The notes beneath the pieces are model-generated. The model made no database searches. It worked only from the letters and a program-made list of their open reading frames with translations, and was not told the origin of the DNA. Below, one piece after another: positions 14,261-22,447 of a stretch of 32,425 bases of DNA. The position numbers and the translations under genes were made by a program. The stretch lies in assembly GCA_030263295.1 (NCBI GenBank), contig SZOS01000037.1, forward strand, positions 1 through 32,425. Direction: 5' to 3'. The stretch is from Dokdonella_A sp014338185 (GTDB lineage: Bacteria; Pseudomonadota; Gammaproteobacteria; Xanthomonadales; Rhodanobacteraceae). Positions within the stretch are counted from its first letter, which is position 1. Each line of letters opens with the position of its first letter.

Positions 14261-17230
14261 TCACGGCACCGGCGGATCGAAGCCGTCGGTGAAGATCGCA
14301 TCGAGGTGGGCGTTGACGCTGAAGGCCACCCGCACGCGCGTGACATTGCCCTGCTGGTCGTACACCTGGGCGTTGACGTGACGGTGGTTGAGCTGCGCGA
14401 GCGGCGGATCCAGCACGATCTCGCGCACGCCGTCGGCCACGGCGAGGGCGAGATCCGCCAGCTCGCTGCCGGCGGCGCGCCCGTTGACCGCGAAGTCGGC
14501 GGTGACCGACAACGAACCGGCCGCGATGCCGGAATTGGCGTCGGCGCTGCCGATGCGCAGCACGCCCAGCGGTGCGGGGTTCATGCCGGGGCGCGGTGAG
14601 CTGATCGTGAGCGTCGGCTTGAGGTCATCGAGCAGCCAGCCACGCGCCGGATTGCCGTGGTCGATGGGCGCGCCCAGGTCGATCCAGCGCACGAACTTGA
14701 GCCGCTCCTCGGCGCTGAGCGGCAACGCCGGTGGCGGCGGCATGATCGCGCCGGTGTAGTCGATGTCGGCGGCGTTGGGATCGGCGCCGGCGGGCAGCGT
14801 CGCGGCATTGCCGGGCACCGATTCGGTCGGATGGTCGGCGTTGCTCCAGCCGTCGAGCCGCGCGCCGAACAGCTTCCACACCAGCAGGCTGCGCCGGCTC
14901 TGGAACGGGCGCAGGTAGCGGCTCGCGTTGGTCTGGCGCCAGTTGCCGTTGGGCAGCAGCGACGGGTAGCCGAAATCACCCGCGCTGTCGGCAGCCAGCC
15001 GGTAGTAGTCGCGCGGCAAGTGCAGGTTGCCGCCTTCGATGTTGACCACGATCTCGCTGGTGTCGGCCAGGTCGAGTTGGCCCGGCGGATTGCTGCCCTG
15101 GTGGCAGCTGGCGCAGCGGGCCTGCAGGATGGGGCGGATGTCGCGCAGGAACTCGACGTCGACGTGGGTGGCGTCCTCGACGCGCAGCGCGGGCTCGCCG
15201 CCAGCTTCGGTGAGCAGCGGCGTGGTGTGGACGAGGTCGATGACATCGAAACCGGGCTGCCCGGCCGCGGTGGTCTCGAACGCGAGCGGTTGCTGGCTGT
15301 GGGCATGGCAGCCACCGCAGTCGGCGCGCATTTCACCCGGCCGCAGCTGGTGCCAGGTCTGCGACATGTTGAGCACCATGCCGTGCCGGTCCAGCGTCTG
15401 GAAGGTGAAGGGCGTATCGGCCACGATGCGGGCGAGGAAGCTGGTGTCGGGATTGCCTTCGGCATCGAGCAGGGGCTGGCCACCCGCGCCGGTCTTGCGC
15501 AGCGGGATTTCACCCAGCACGCGCAGGCGCTCGTGGGCGTGGCTGAAGAACTGCATGCCTTCGTCGGGACCGTAGCTGCGGTGGGTGTTGGGTTCCATGG
15601 CGAGGACGCGCACCGCCCAGATGTCGGCGTTGTCGTACTTGCCCGCATCGGCGCCCTGCGCCTCCCAGTTGCTCGACTGGCCGTTCTCGCTGGTGTTGAA
15701 CACGTCGAGGCCGTCGAAGCTGTTGGACCACGGGATCACCAGTCCCGGGAAGCTCTCGCGCTTGTAGAAGCTCGAGCTGCCGACCAGGCCATAGGGCGTG
15801 CCTTCGGGCAAGGCCGGATGCACGCTGCCGTCGTTGGGCAACCATGGCAACTGCGCCGGTTCGGCCATGCCGTGGATCGTCGCGTAGGGCACCACCGCGC
15901 GCGGCCAGGCTTCGTTCCAGTTCGGGTCGTTCTTGACCAGCACCAGTTGCTGCGGCGAGTTGATCACGTTGCCGCCGGCAATCAGGTAGATGCCGGCGTC
16001 GTAGTACGGCACCGGCGTCGGCCGGTTGAGGTCGTTGGCGGGTCCCGGGGTCCACACCACCAGCAGGTCGTCGTGCGGCGCCGCCGAGGGCTGGGTGAAC
16101 TTGCCCACGCGCTGGCCGTTGCTGCCTACCGGTGCCGCTTCGTCGTCGCTGAGCGTGAATGGGGTGAGCGAGTACAGGCCGCGCGGCTGGAACGGCATCG
16201 TGAACGGATACCAGGTGCCCGAACCGAGCGTGCGACCGATGGGCGGAGCGTCGCTCGCGAACGCGTCGTGGAACGCCGGCTGGCCCGCAGGCGGCTGCGC
16301 TGGCAGCCGGTACAGCGCGCCGAAGCCGTTGTTGTTGAAGTTGTAGTAGTCCACGACCACGAGGTCGCCGCCGCCGAGCTGGGTCATGAAATGGAACGAC
16401 TGCGGCTGGTGGAAGGCGCTGACCAGCGGCTGCCAGTGCCGGCCATCCGGCCAGATGCTCCACAGGCCCCACAGGCGCCGGTCGCGCAGCCCCTGGCTTT
16501 CGTGGCTGCTGAACATGAGGCGGCCGTCGGCGAGGACCGTCGGATGCAGCGCGCTGGAAATCGACATCGGCGCAATCGGGGTCACGTTCTCGCCGTTGCC
16601 ATCCATCACGTACAGCTGCAGCGTCGGATTGGTGAAGCGTTTGGGCGGGATGAAGCCGTTGCGGTTGCTGGTGAAGGCGAGCTTGCCGCCCGGCAGCGGC
16701 ATCGGGCCGAGGTTGAGGATGCCGTAGCCGAGCCGGTTGAAGCCGCTGGGCGGGTCGACCGGGTTGGTCTCGTCCCAGTGGCCGGCGCCGGTGTTGGGCG
16801 TGAACTCACCGAAGGTCAGCCGCTGGACCTGGCGCGTGACGAGGTCGAGCCGGTAGATGTCGGCGCCCTGGTAGGGCAGGTCGCGCTGGGTGTTGATCGC
16901 GCCGGCCCGCATGTCGGGGAAGTAGCTGTAGTAGACGTGGCGCGCGTCGAAGGACAGCACCGGATCGGTGACGGCGCCGTTGCCCGCCGCGACGAGCACC
17001 TCCTCGCTGCCGTCGGGGTGCAGCAGCATGAGGTCGGCGCCCGGATCGATCAGTGCCGGGTGGCCGACCTCGGGCCAGGTGGTGTTGGTCTGGTCGCCAA
17101 AGCGCGCCTGGCGCACGTAGACGATGTCGTAGTCGCGTTGCACCTGTGCGCTGGCCAGCGGCGCGGCGAGCAGGCCGAGCAGGAGGGGCAGGCAGCGGGC
17201 AAGGCCGGATGGCGAGCAGTCGCGAGGCAT
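14261..17230 (-). CDS. Large exported beta-propeller protein with two c-type haem motifs, HzsA-like
   Basis: The 989-residue product has a signal peptide (L-P-L-L-L-G-L-L-A-A-P-L-A-S-A, then Q-V-Q-R-D-Y). A long TolB/WD40-like propeller region covers about 25-520, with strands such as K-L-A-F-T-S-N-R-N-G, R-L-M-F-S-S-H-E-S and Q-L-Y-V-M-D-G-N-G. The haem-binding motifs C638-G-G-C-H and C706-A-S-C-H follow. The last 110 or so residues look Ig-like and end I-F-T-D-G-F-D-P-P-V-P. The layout recalls proteins annotated as hydrazine synthase alpha-subunit-like. With no hzsB/hzsC neighbours, anammox chemistry is not implied. A periplasmic or extracellular redox or surface role is likely. The ATG at 17230 sits before the signal, and no clear Shine-Dalgarno is seen. 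Export and two covalent haems are well supported; the activity is unknown. Confidence 0.8.
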   Translation of the reverse strand: MPRDCSPSGLARCLPLLLGLLAAPLASAQVQRDYDIVYVRQARFGDQTNTTWPEVGHPALIDPGADLMLLHPDGSEEVLVAAGNGAVTDPVLSFDARHVYYSYFPDMRAGAINTQRDLPYQGADIYRLDLVTRQVQRLTFGEFTPNTGAGHWDETNPVDPPSGFNRLGYGILNLGPMPLPGGKLAFTSNRNGFIPPKRFTNPTLQLYVMDGNGENVTPIAPMSISSALHPTVLADGRLMFSSHESQGLRDRRLWGLWSIWPDGRHWQPLVSAFHQPQSFHFMTQLGGGDLVVVDYYNFNNNGFGALYRLPAQPPAGQPAFHDAFASDAPPIGRTLGSGTWYPFTMPFQPRGLYSLTPFTLSDDEAAPVGSNGQRVGKFTQPSAAPHDDLLVVWTPGPANDLNRPTPVPYYDAGIYLIAGGNVINSPQQLVLVKNDPNWNEAWPRAVVPYATIHGMAEPAQLPWLPNDGSVHPALPEGTPYGLVGSSSFYKRESFPGLVIPWSNSFDGLDVFNTSENGQSSNWEAQGADAGKYDNADIWAVRVLAMEPNTHRSYGPDEGMQFFSHAHERLRVLGEIPLRKTGAGGQPLLDAEGNPDTSFLARIVADTPFTFQTLDRHGMVLNMSQTWHQLRPGEMRADCGGCHAHSQQPLAFETTAAGQPGFDVIDLVHTTPLLTEAGGEPALRVEDATHVDVEFLRDIRPILQARCASCHQGSNPPGQLDLADTSEIVVNIEGGNLHLPRDYYRLAADSAGDFGYPSLLPNGNWRQTNASRYLRPFQSRRSLLVWKLFGARLDGWSNADHPTESVPGNAATLPAGADPNAADIDYTGAIMPPPPALPLSAEERLKFVRWIDLGAPIDHGNPARGWLLDDLKPTLTISSPRPGMNPAPLGVLRIGSADANSGIAAGSLSVTADFAVNGRAAGSELADLALAVADGVREIVLDPPLAQLNHRHVNAQVYDQQGNVTRVRVAFSVNAHLDAIFTDGFDPPVP

Positions 17231-17356
17231 GGGAGTCCGGACACGGTAAGGGTGACGGCGTGCAATGTAGCGGCGCCGGCCGCACGCGGGCGTGCCGCCG
17301 GTCACACGCCTGCGACCGCTGGTCGAGATGGTCGCAGCGGGCCGATCGGGTGTCGA

Positions 17357-17385
17357 TTGCCGCGTGTCCTGCACGGGCGTATCGT
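17357..17385 (+). promoter_or_regulatory. Sigma-70-like promoter of the M23 peptidase gene
   Basis: TTGCCG (17357-17362) and TATCGT (17380-17385) are exactly 17 bases apart, each matching four of six consensus bases or better. The -10 ends 30 bases before the ATG at 17416. The 185-base gap is shared with the divergent haem protein gene, whose candidate -10 is TACATT on the minus strand (17269-17264), with no clear -35. Confidence 0.45.
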
Positions 17386-17415
17386 GGCCGCGTCGCAGCC
17401 ACCGGGGGGATGGAC

Positions 17416-18597
17416 ATGCCGATCGCAGCACTGCCGTGGATGTTGGCGGGCGCGCTCGCCGCGGCCCATGCACAGGCACCGGCCGGCGGTGGACGCTTTG
17501 ATCCGCCGCAGGACCAACTCAGCCCGCAACAGCGCGCGCGCATCGATGAGCAACTGGCGCGCAACGTGGCGCGCCTGCGGCACGAAGGCAAGCTCGCGCC
17601 GGTGGCGCCGTTCCCGCTGCCGCTGCAGGGCGGGCTGCAGTGGCCGCTGCGTGCGGCCGCGGGCCAGACCGATCCGGCCTACCACGGCATATCCAATTTC
17701 GTCGACCTCGATCCGGCCTATCCGGATGCGCTGCTCGACTGGAATTGCGGCGAGCGCACCTACGACCTCGACGATGGTTACAACCATGGCGGGATCGATT
17801 TGTTCCTGTGGCCGTTTGCGTGGTTGCGCATGGACCAGCAGGCCGTGGACATCGTCGCGGCCGCGCCCGGCACGATCATCGGCAAGACCGACGGCAACGA
17901 CGACCGCAGTTGTCCCGACCACTACTCCGCGGACTGGAACGCGGTGTACGTGCAGCATGGCGACGGCAGCGTGGCCTGGTACGGCCACATGAAGAAGTTC
18001 TCGCTGACCAGCAAGCCGGTCGGTGCGAGCGTGGCGGTCGGCGAGTTCCTCGGCAAGGTCGGCAGCGCAGGCTTCTCGACCGGGCCGCACCTGCACTTCG
18101 AGAACCACTCGGCGGTGAGCAACTACACGGTGCTGGAGCCCTATCACGGCAGCTGCAATGCGCCGGCCTCGCTGTGGGCGGTGCAGCGGCCCTACTACGA
18201 TTCGGCGATCAACAAGCTGGCCACCCACAGCGCACCGCCGCTGTTCCCGAGCCCGAACTGCCCGAACCCGGTGGCCGAGACGCCCAATTTCTCCGACCAC
18301 TTCCAGCCGGGCGCCACCGCCTACTTCGTGGCCTACTATCGCGACCAGCTCGCGCAGCAGGTCACCAGCTATGCGTTGCTGCGACCCAACGGCACGGTGT
18401 ATTCGGCGTGGACGCACAAGATGGCCGATTCCACCAGCGATCCGTACTACGCGGCAGCGTACTGGTACTGGTACTTCGTGTTGCCGGGCAATGCGCCGAG
18501 CGGCTTGTGGCACTTCCGCGCCACCTACGAAGGTGTCACCTACAGCCACGGGTTCTACGTGGGCGATGTGATCTTCGCCAACGGCTTCGACGGATGA
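17416..18597 (+). CDS. Secreted M23-family zinc metallopeptidase ending in I-F-A-N-G-F-D-G
   Basis: The 393-residue product has a signal peptide (M-P-I-A-A-L-P-W-M-L-A-G-A-L-A-A-A-H-A, then Q-A). The M23 (LytM) core shows the zinc ligands H124 and D128 in N-H-G-G-I-D, H191 in Y-G-H-M and H225-L-H227 in G-P-H-L-H-F-E. About 150 residues of beta-rich C-terminal sequence follow, then G-D-V-I-F-A-N-G-F-D-G at the end. M23 enzymes cut peptidoglycan cross-bridges or glycine-rich proteins. This could be wall remodelling or lysis of other bacteria. A run of G at 17404-17409 abuts an ATG at 17410 but is well spaced for the ATG at 17416, so the latter is chosen. The gene converges on hisIE with only six bases between stops. 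Confidence 0.88.
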   Translation: MPIAALPWMLAGALAAAHAQAPAGGGRFDPPQDQLSPQQRARIDEQLARNVARLRHEGKLAPVAPFPLPLQGGLQWPLRAAAGQTDPAYHGISNFVDLDPAYPDALLDWNCGERTYDLDDGYNHGGIDLFLWPFAWLRMDQQAVDIVAAAPGTIIGKTDGNDDRSCPDHYSADWNAVYVQHGDGSVAWYGHMKKFSLTSKPVGASVAVGEFLGKVGSAGFSTGPHLHFENHSAVSNYTVLEPYHGSCNAPASLWAVQRPYYDSAINKLATHSAPPLFPSPNCPNPVAETPNFSDHFQPGATAYFVAYYRDQLAQQVTSYALLRPNGTVYSAWTHKMADSTSDPYYAAAYWYWYFVLPGNAPSGLWHFRATYEGVTYSHGFYVGDVIFANGFDG

Positions 18598-18603
18598 GGG
18601 CGC

Positions 18604-19224
18604 CTACGCCGCGGCGTGGCGGCGCGCGAGTTCGCCGACCACGTCGGCAAGCGTGAGGTCGGCACCGCGCAGCAGCACCAGCAGGTGGAACACGAGGTCG
18701 GCGGCCTCGCTGCGCAGGCCGTCGCGGTCACCCGTGGCCGCGGCGAGTGCGGTTTCCACGCCTTCCTCGCCGAGCTTCTGCGCACGCCGGGCGACCGGCG
18801 CGGCGAGCAGGCGCGCCACGTAGCTGGTCGCGGGGTCGGCGCCCGCGCGCTGTGCGATGAGCGCCTCGAGCTGGTTGAGCCATGGCTGCGCCGCGGCCGC
18901 GCCATCGAAGCAGGTCGGCGTGCCGCGATGGCAGGTCGGGCCGTGCGGCAGCACCTGCGCGAGCACGGTGTCGCGGTCGCAATCGGCCGCGAGCGACACC
19001 AGGGCGAGCACGTGGCCCGAGCTTTCGCCCTTGCGCCACAGGCGTTGGCGCGAGCGTGACCACAGGTGCAGCTGCCGCGTCGCCAGCGTGCGCTCAAGCG
19101 CGAGGTGGTTGGCGTGGCCGAGCATGAGCACGCGGCCATCGTGCGCATGCTGCACCACCACCGGCACGAGGCCGCCGCCCTTGTCCCAGTCGAGCGTGGC
19201 GAGGAGTTCGCTGTCGATGCTCAC
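18604..19224 (-). CDS. hisI: Phosphoribosyl-AMP cyclohydrolase / phosphoribosyl-ATP pyrophosphatase
   Basis: This bifunctional HisIE (206 residues) performs the second and third steps of histidine synthesis. The cyclohydrolase part (about 1-110) has S-R-S-R-Q-R-L-W-R-K-G-E-S-S-G-H-V and zinc-ligand cysteines C82 (D-C-D-R-D), C98 (P-T-C-H) and C105. The pyrophosphohydrolase part (about 115-206) has K-L-G-E-E-G-V-E-T-A and E-A-A-D-L-V-F-H-L-L-V-L-L. It starts at GTG 19224 (V-S-I-D-S-E-L-L), ten bases after the hisF stop, with GAGG seven bases upstream on the minus strand. It is the last gene of the operon. Confidence 0.95.
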   Translation of the reverse strand: MSIDSELLATLDWDKGGGLVPVVVQHAHDGRVLMLGHANHLALERTLATRQLHLWSRSRQRLWRKGESSGHVLALVSLAADCDRDTVLAQVLPHGPTCHRGTPTCFDGAAAAQPWLNQLEALIAQRAGADPATSYVARLLAAPVARRAQKLGEEGVETALAAATGDRDGLRSEAADLVFHLLVLLRGADLTLADVVGELARRHAAA

Positions 19225-19234
19225 GCCGGCGACC

Positions 19235-20011
19235 TCAGCTGCGCACCACGATGCCGCGCGCGGCCAGCGTGCGCTTGAGCGCGTCGATGGGCAGCGCACC
19301 GCTGTGGAACACGCTGGCCGCGAGCGCCGCATCGACGTCGCAGTGCTCGAACACCGCGACGAAGTGCTCGGCGCAGCCGGCGCCGCCGGAGGCCACCAGC
19401 GGCAGTCGGGTGGCGGCGCGCACCGCCGCGAGCTGGGCGTGGGCATAGCCGCCGCGCACACCGTCGTGGCGGATGGCGTTGAGCACGATCTCGCCCGCGC
19501 CGCGCGCCTCCACCTCGCGCACCCAGGCGAGCAGGTCGCGGCCCGCGTCGCTGGCCTGCTCGGGCTTGCCGCTGTTGGCGACCACACGCCAGTCGCGGCT
19601 TGCCTCACCGCGGACGTCGACATCGATGCCAACCACCACACACTGGCTGCCGAAACGCGCAGCCAGTTCGTCGACCAGCGCGGGCCGCGCCAGCGCCGGG
19701 CTGTTGACCGAGACCTTGTCGGCGCCCGCCGCGAGCACGGCCTCGGCGTCGGCGACGCTGCGGATGCCGCCGGCGACGCAGAACGGGATGTCGAGCTCGC
19801 GCGCGACGCGCGCGACCCAGGCCACGTCCACGCAGCGCCCCTCGGGGCTGGCGGTGATGTCGTAGAACACCAGTTCGTCGGCGCCCTCGGCGGCGTAGCG
19901 GCGCGTGAGTTCGACGATGTCGCCGACCACGCGGTGGTTGCGGAAGCGCACGCCCTTGACCACGGCGCCGTCCGCCACATCGAGGCAGGGGATCAGGCGG
20001 CGCGCGAGCAT
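19235..20011 (-). CDS. hisF: Imidazole glycerol phosphate synthase, cyclase subunit
   Basis: The 258-residue (beta/alpha)8 protein takes ammonia from HisH and converts PRFAR to imidazole glycerol phosphate and AICAR. The catalytic aspartates are D11 in L-I-P-C-L-D-V and D130 in V-G-I-D-V-D. Phosphate-binding stretches C-V-A-G-G-I-R-S and V-A-S-G-G-A-G are present. The length is standard. It overlaps the end of hisA by 19 bases. GGAGGA nine bases before the ATG on the minus strand is the clearest Shine-Dalgarno in the operon, useful because this overlap is not the ATGA type. Confidence 0.98.
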   Translation of the reverse strand: MLARRLIPCLDVADGAVVKGVRFRNHRVVGDIVELTRRYAAEGADELVFYDITASPEGRCVDVAWVARVARELDIPFCVAGGIRSVADAEAVLAAGADKVSVNSPALARPALVDELAARFGSQCVVVGIDVDVRGEASRDWRVVANSGKPEQASDAGRDLLAWVREVEARGAGEIVLNAIRHDGVRGGYAHAQLAAVRAATRLPLVASGGAGCAEHFVAVFEHCDVDAALAASVFHSGALPIDALKRTLAARGIVVRS

Positions 20012-20730
20012 GAGGCCAATTCCTCCAGTGCGAGCGTGCCTTCCAGCAGCGCGGTGCCGGCGACGCAGGCGGCCACGGCGCTGGCGGCGAGCGCGGCCAC
20101 GTCGGCGCGATCGCGCACGCCGCCCGAGGCGATCCAGTCGATGCCGGGCCAGCGTGCCGCGAGCACGCGGTACAAGGTGGTGTTGGGGCCGGCGCGCATG
20201 CCGTCGTGCTCGATGTCGGTGCACAGCACGTGGCGCAGGCCGGCGCCGAGCAGGTGCTCGACCAGGTCGGGGAACTCGACCTCGCTGGTGGCCTGCCAGG
20301 CGTCGACCGCGGGCCGCCAGCGGCCGTCCGTGCCCAGGCGCAGGTCCAGCGCGATGCACAGCCGCTCGCTGCCGAACCGCGCCAGCCACTGGCCCACGCG
20401 CGCAGGATCACGCGCGGCGAGGCTGCCCACCACGACCCGCGCCACGCCCGCATCAAGCAGGCGCTGCACGTCGGCCGCGTTGCGCACGCCGCCGCCGCAT
20501 TGCAGCTGCGGCACCACCGCGGCGATGCGCGTGATGAGGTCGAGCTGCCGCGGCGCGCCCGCGCGCGCGCCGTCGAGGTCGACCAAGTGCAGCCAGCGCG
20601 CACCGGCCTGCGCGTAGCGCGCGGCGAGCGCGACCGGCTCGGCGTCGAACCTGCGGCCGTGCGCGAAGTCGCCCTGGCGCAGGCGCACCACCTGGCCCTC
20701 ACGCAGGTCGATGGCGGGAATCACGATCAT
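19993..20730 (-). CDS. hisA: ProFAR isomerase (phosphoribosylformimino-AICAR-P isomerase)
   Basis: The 245-residue (beta/alpha)8 isomerase converts ProFAR to PRFAR, the fourth step. The catalytic D8 lies in I-P-A-I-D-L, with a second aspartate at D129 in C-I-A-L-D-L. C-G-G-G-V-R-N and I-A-S-G-G-V-R-D bind phosphate. The ATG overlaps the hisH TGA as ATGA. It is homologous to its neighbour hisF, and the two half-barrel repeats are visible as the paired G-G-G-V-R / S-G-G-V-R motifs. Confidence 0.98.
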   Translation of the reverse strand: MIVIPAIDLREGQVVRLRQGDFAHGRRFDAEPVALAARYAQAGARWLHLVDLDGARAGAPRQLDLITRIAAVVPQLQCGGGVRNAADVQRLLDAGVARVVVGSLAARDPARVGQWLARFGSERLCIALDLRLGTDGRWRPAVDAWQATSEVEFPDLVEHLLGAGLRHVLCTDIEHDGMRAGPNTTLYRVLAARWPGIDWIASGGVRDRADVAALAASAVAACVAGTALLEGTLALEELASCSRAA

Positions 20731-21320
20731 GTCAGTGCGAAGAAGTTGGCAAGCAAGCGGCGGCCGGCCGCGGCGGATTTTTCGGGATGGAACTGCAGTC
20801 CGGCGATGTGGCCGCGCGCCACCGCGGCCGCGAACGGCCGGCCGTGCCCGCTCAGCGCGATCGCGTCGGCGCTGTCGGCCACGCCGTAGCCATGCACGAA
20901 GTAGAACCAGTCCGCGGCGTCGATGCCGTGCAGCAGCGCGTGCGGGCGGGTCTGGTCGAGCCTGTTCCAGCCCATGTGTGGCCAGCGCGGCGCAGCGGGC
21001 AGGCGCTCGACGCGGCCGCGCAGCAGGCCCAGGCCCTCCACCTCGCCCTCGGCCAGCGATTCGAACAGCAGCTGCATGCCCAGGCAGATGCCCAGCAGCG
21101 GCTGGCTGAGCCTGGCGAGCACGCGGTCCAGTCCGCTCGCGCGCAGCGTGCGCATCGCCTGCGCGGCCGCGCCCACGCCCGGCAGGATCACGTGGCTGGC
21201 GCTGCGGAGGGTGGCCGGCGCATCGCTCAGCGTCGCCGCCACGCCCACGCGCGCGCAGGCGGCCAGCAGCGAGCCGAAATTGGCGCCGCCGGCCCGCACG
21301 ATGACCACGCGCGTGCTCAT
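20727..21320 (-). CDS. hisH: Imidazole glycerol phosphate synthase, glutaminase subunit
   Basis: The 197-residue class I amidotransferase supplies ammonia to HisF. The triad is complete: C79 in G-I-C-L-G-M-Q, H178 and E180 in Q-F-H-P-E-K-S. The oxyanion-strand motif P-G-V-G is at 47-50, and P-H-M-G-W-N is the typical HisH signature. The N-terminal motif, commonly D-Y-G-x-G-N, reads R-A-G-G-A-N-F-G-S here, an unusual replacement of the acidic residue. The start overlaps the hisB stop as ATGA. Confidence 0.97.
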   Translation of the reverse strand: MSTRVVIVRAGGANFGSLLAACARVGVAATLSDAPATLRSASHVILPGVGAAAQAMRTLRASGLDRVLARLSQPLLGICLGMQLLFESLAEGEVEGLGLLRGRVERLPAAPRWPHMGWNRLDQTRPHALLHGIDAADWFYFVHGYGVADSADAIALSGHGRPFAAAVARGHIAGLQFHPEKSAAAGRRLLANFFALT

Positions 21321-22447
21321 GCCGCCTGGCCCGTCGCGAGCACGCCCTTGCTGCTCGGGATCGCATCGCCGTCGCGCCGGATCGCCTGGCGCAGCGCGCG
21401 GCCGACCGCCTTGAAGCAGGCTTCGACCATGTGGTGCGCGTTGCTGCCCGCGACATGCAGGTGCAGGGTCGCGCCCAGCGCATCGGCCAGGCTCGCGAAG
21501 AAGTGCGGCACCAGCTCGCACGGCAGCGCGCCGACCGCCTCGCGCGGGAAGCAGCCGCTGAACACGCAGTGGGCGCGGCCGGACAGGTCCAGCGCGACGT
21601 CGGCGCGCGCCTCGTCCATCGCCGCACTGAAGCCGATCGCGCCGCTCGCCCGCAACGGCAGCGTGGCCGGATCGAAGCCGTAGCGCGCGATGCCGCGCCG
21701 CTCGCCGAGCGCGCGCCGCAGCGCCTGGCCCAGCGCCAGTGCGCAATCCTCGACGCTGTGGTGCTCGTCCACGTGCAGGTCGCCGCTGCAGCGCAGCCGC
21801 AGGGCCAGTCCGCCGTGCACGGCCAGTTGTTCGAGCATGTGGTCGAGCATGCCGATGCCGCTGGCGACCTGCGCGGCGGGCGCGGCATCGAGGTCGAGCT
21901 GCACGTGGACGCGCGTCTCGCGCGTGACGCGTTCGACCTGGGCGCGGCGCGGCGCGTCCAGCAGCAGTGCGGCGATGCCGGCCCAGTCCAGCCCGGCGCC
22001 GATGCGCAATCCGCGCAGGCCCATGTTGGCGGCCAGTTCGAGGTCGCTGGCGCGATCGCCGATGACCACGCTGTGGGCGCGATCGAGCGCGCCCTCGACC
22101 AGCCAGTGGCGCACGAGGCCGACGCCGGGCTTGCGCGTGGGCAGGTGCTCGTGGGCGAAGCTGCGGTCGATCAGCACCTCGCGGAACACGATGCCTTCGC
22201 CCGCGAAGATGTCGAGCAGCAGCTGCTGCGGTGCGATGAAGTCGGCCTCGGGAAAGCTCGCGCTGCCCAGCCCGTCCTGGTTGCTCACCATCACCAGCTC
22301 GTAGCCGGCCGCCACCAGCCGACGCAGCGCGCCGATCACGCCCGGCAGCAGGCGGAACTTGGCCAGCGCGTCGATCTGTTGGTCGGGCGGCTCGACCAGC
22401 AGCGTGCCGTCACGGTCGAGAAACAGGACCTTGGCCGGCGTGCTCAT
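21317..22447 (-). CDS. hisB: Histidinol-phosphatase / imidazoleglycerol-phosphate dehydratase
   Basis: This bifunctional enzyme (376 residues) catalyses steps six and eight. The N-terminal HAD phosphatase domain (about 1-165) carries the nucleophile D11-x-D13 in F-L-D-R-D-G-T-L, V-S-N-Q-D-G-L-G and V-I-G-D-R-A-S-D. The C-terminal dehydratase (about 175-376) carries the metal-binding D-E-H-H-S-V-E-D and H-H-M-V-E-A-C-F-K-A. The zinc loop of E. coli HisB (Cys/His-rich before R-K-P) is replaced by a cysteine-free S-F-A-H-E-H-L-P-T-R-K-P. I recall a similar loop in Xanthomonas. Both ends overlap their neighbours as ATGA. Confidence 0.97.
   Translation of the reverse strand: MSTPAKVLFLDRDGTLLVEPPDQQIDALAKFRLLPGVIGALRRLVAAGYELVMVSNQDGLGSASFPEADFIAPQQLLLDIFAGEGIVFREVLIDRSFAHEHLPTRKPGVGLVRHWLVEGALDRAHSVVIGDRASDLELAANMGLRGLRIGAGLDWAGIAALLLDAPRRAQVERVTRETRVHVQLDLDAAPAAQVASGIGMLDHMLEQLAVHGGLALRLRCSGDLHVDEHHSVEDCALALGQALRRALGERRGIARYGFDPATLPLRASGAIGFSAAMDEARADVALDLSGRAHCVFSGCFPREAVGALPCELVPHFFASLADALGATLHLHVAGSNAHHMVEACFKAVGRALRQAIRRDGDAIPSSKGVLATGQAA

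Noticed and set aside
14261..17230. True hydrazine synthase / anammox function
   Set aside because: No other hydrazine synthase subunits or nitrogen genes are near, and the host looks like a heterotrophic gammaproteobacterium. Only the fold-level resemblance is kept.
14657..17992. Plus-strand open frame of 1111 codons antisense to the dihaem protein
   Set aside because: It has no recognisable motif and runs through the divergent promoter region into the M23 gene. The minus-strand frame has a signal peptide and two CXXCH motifs.
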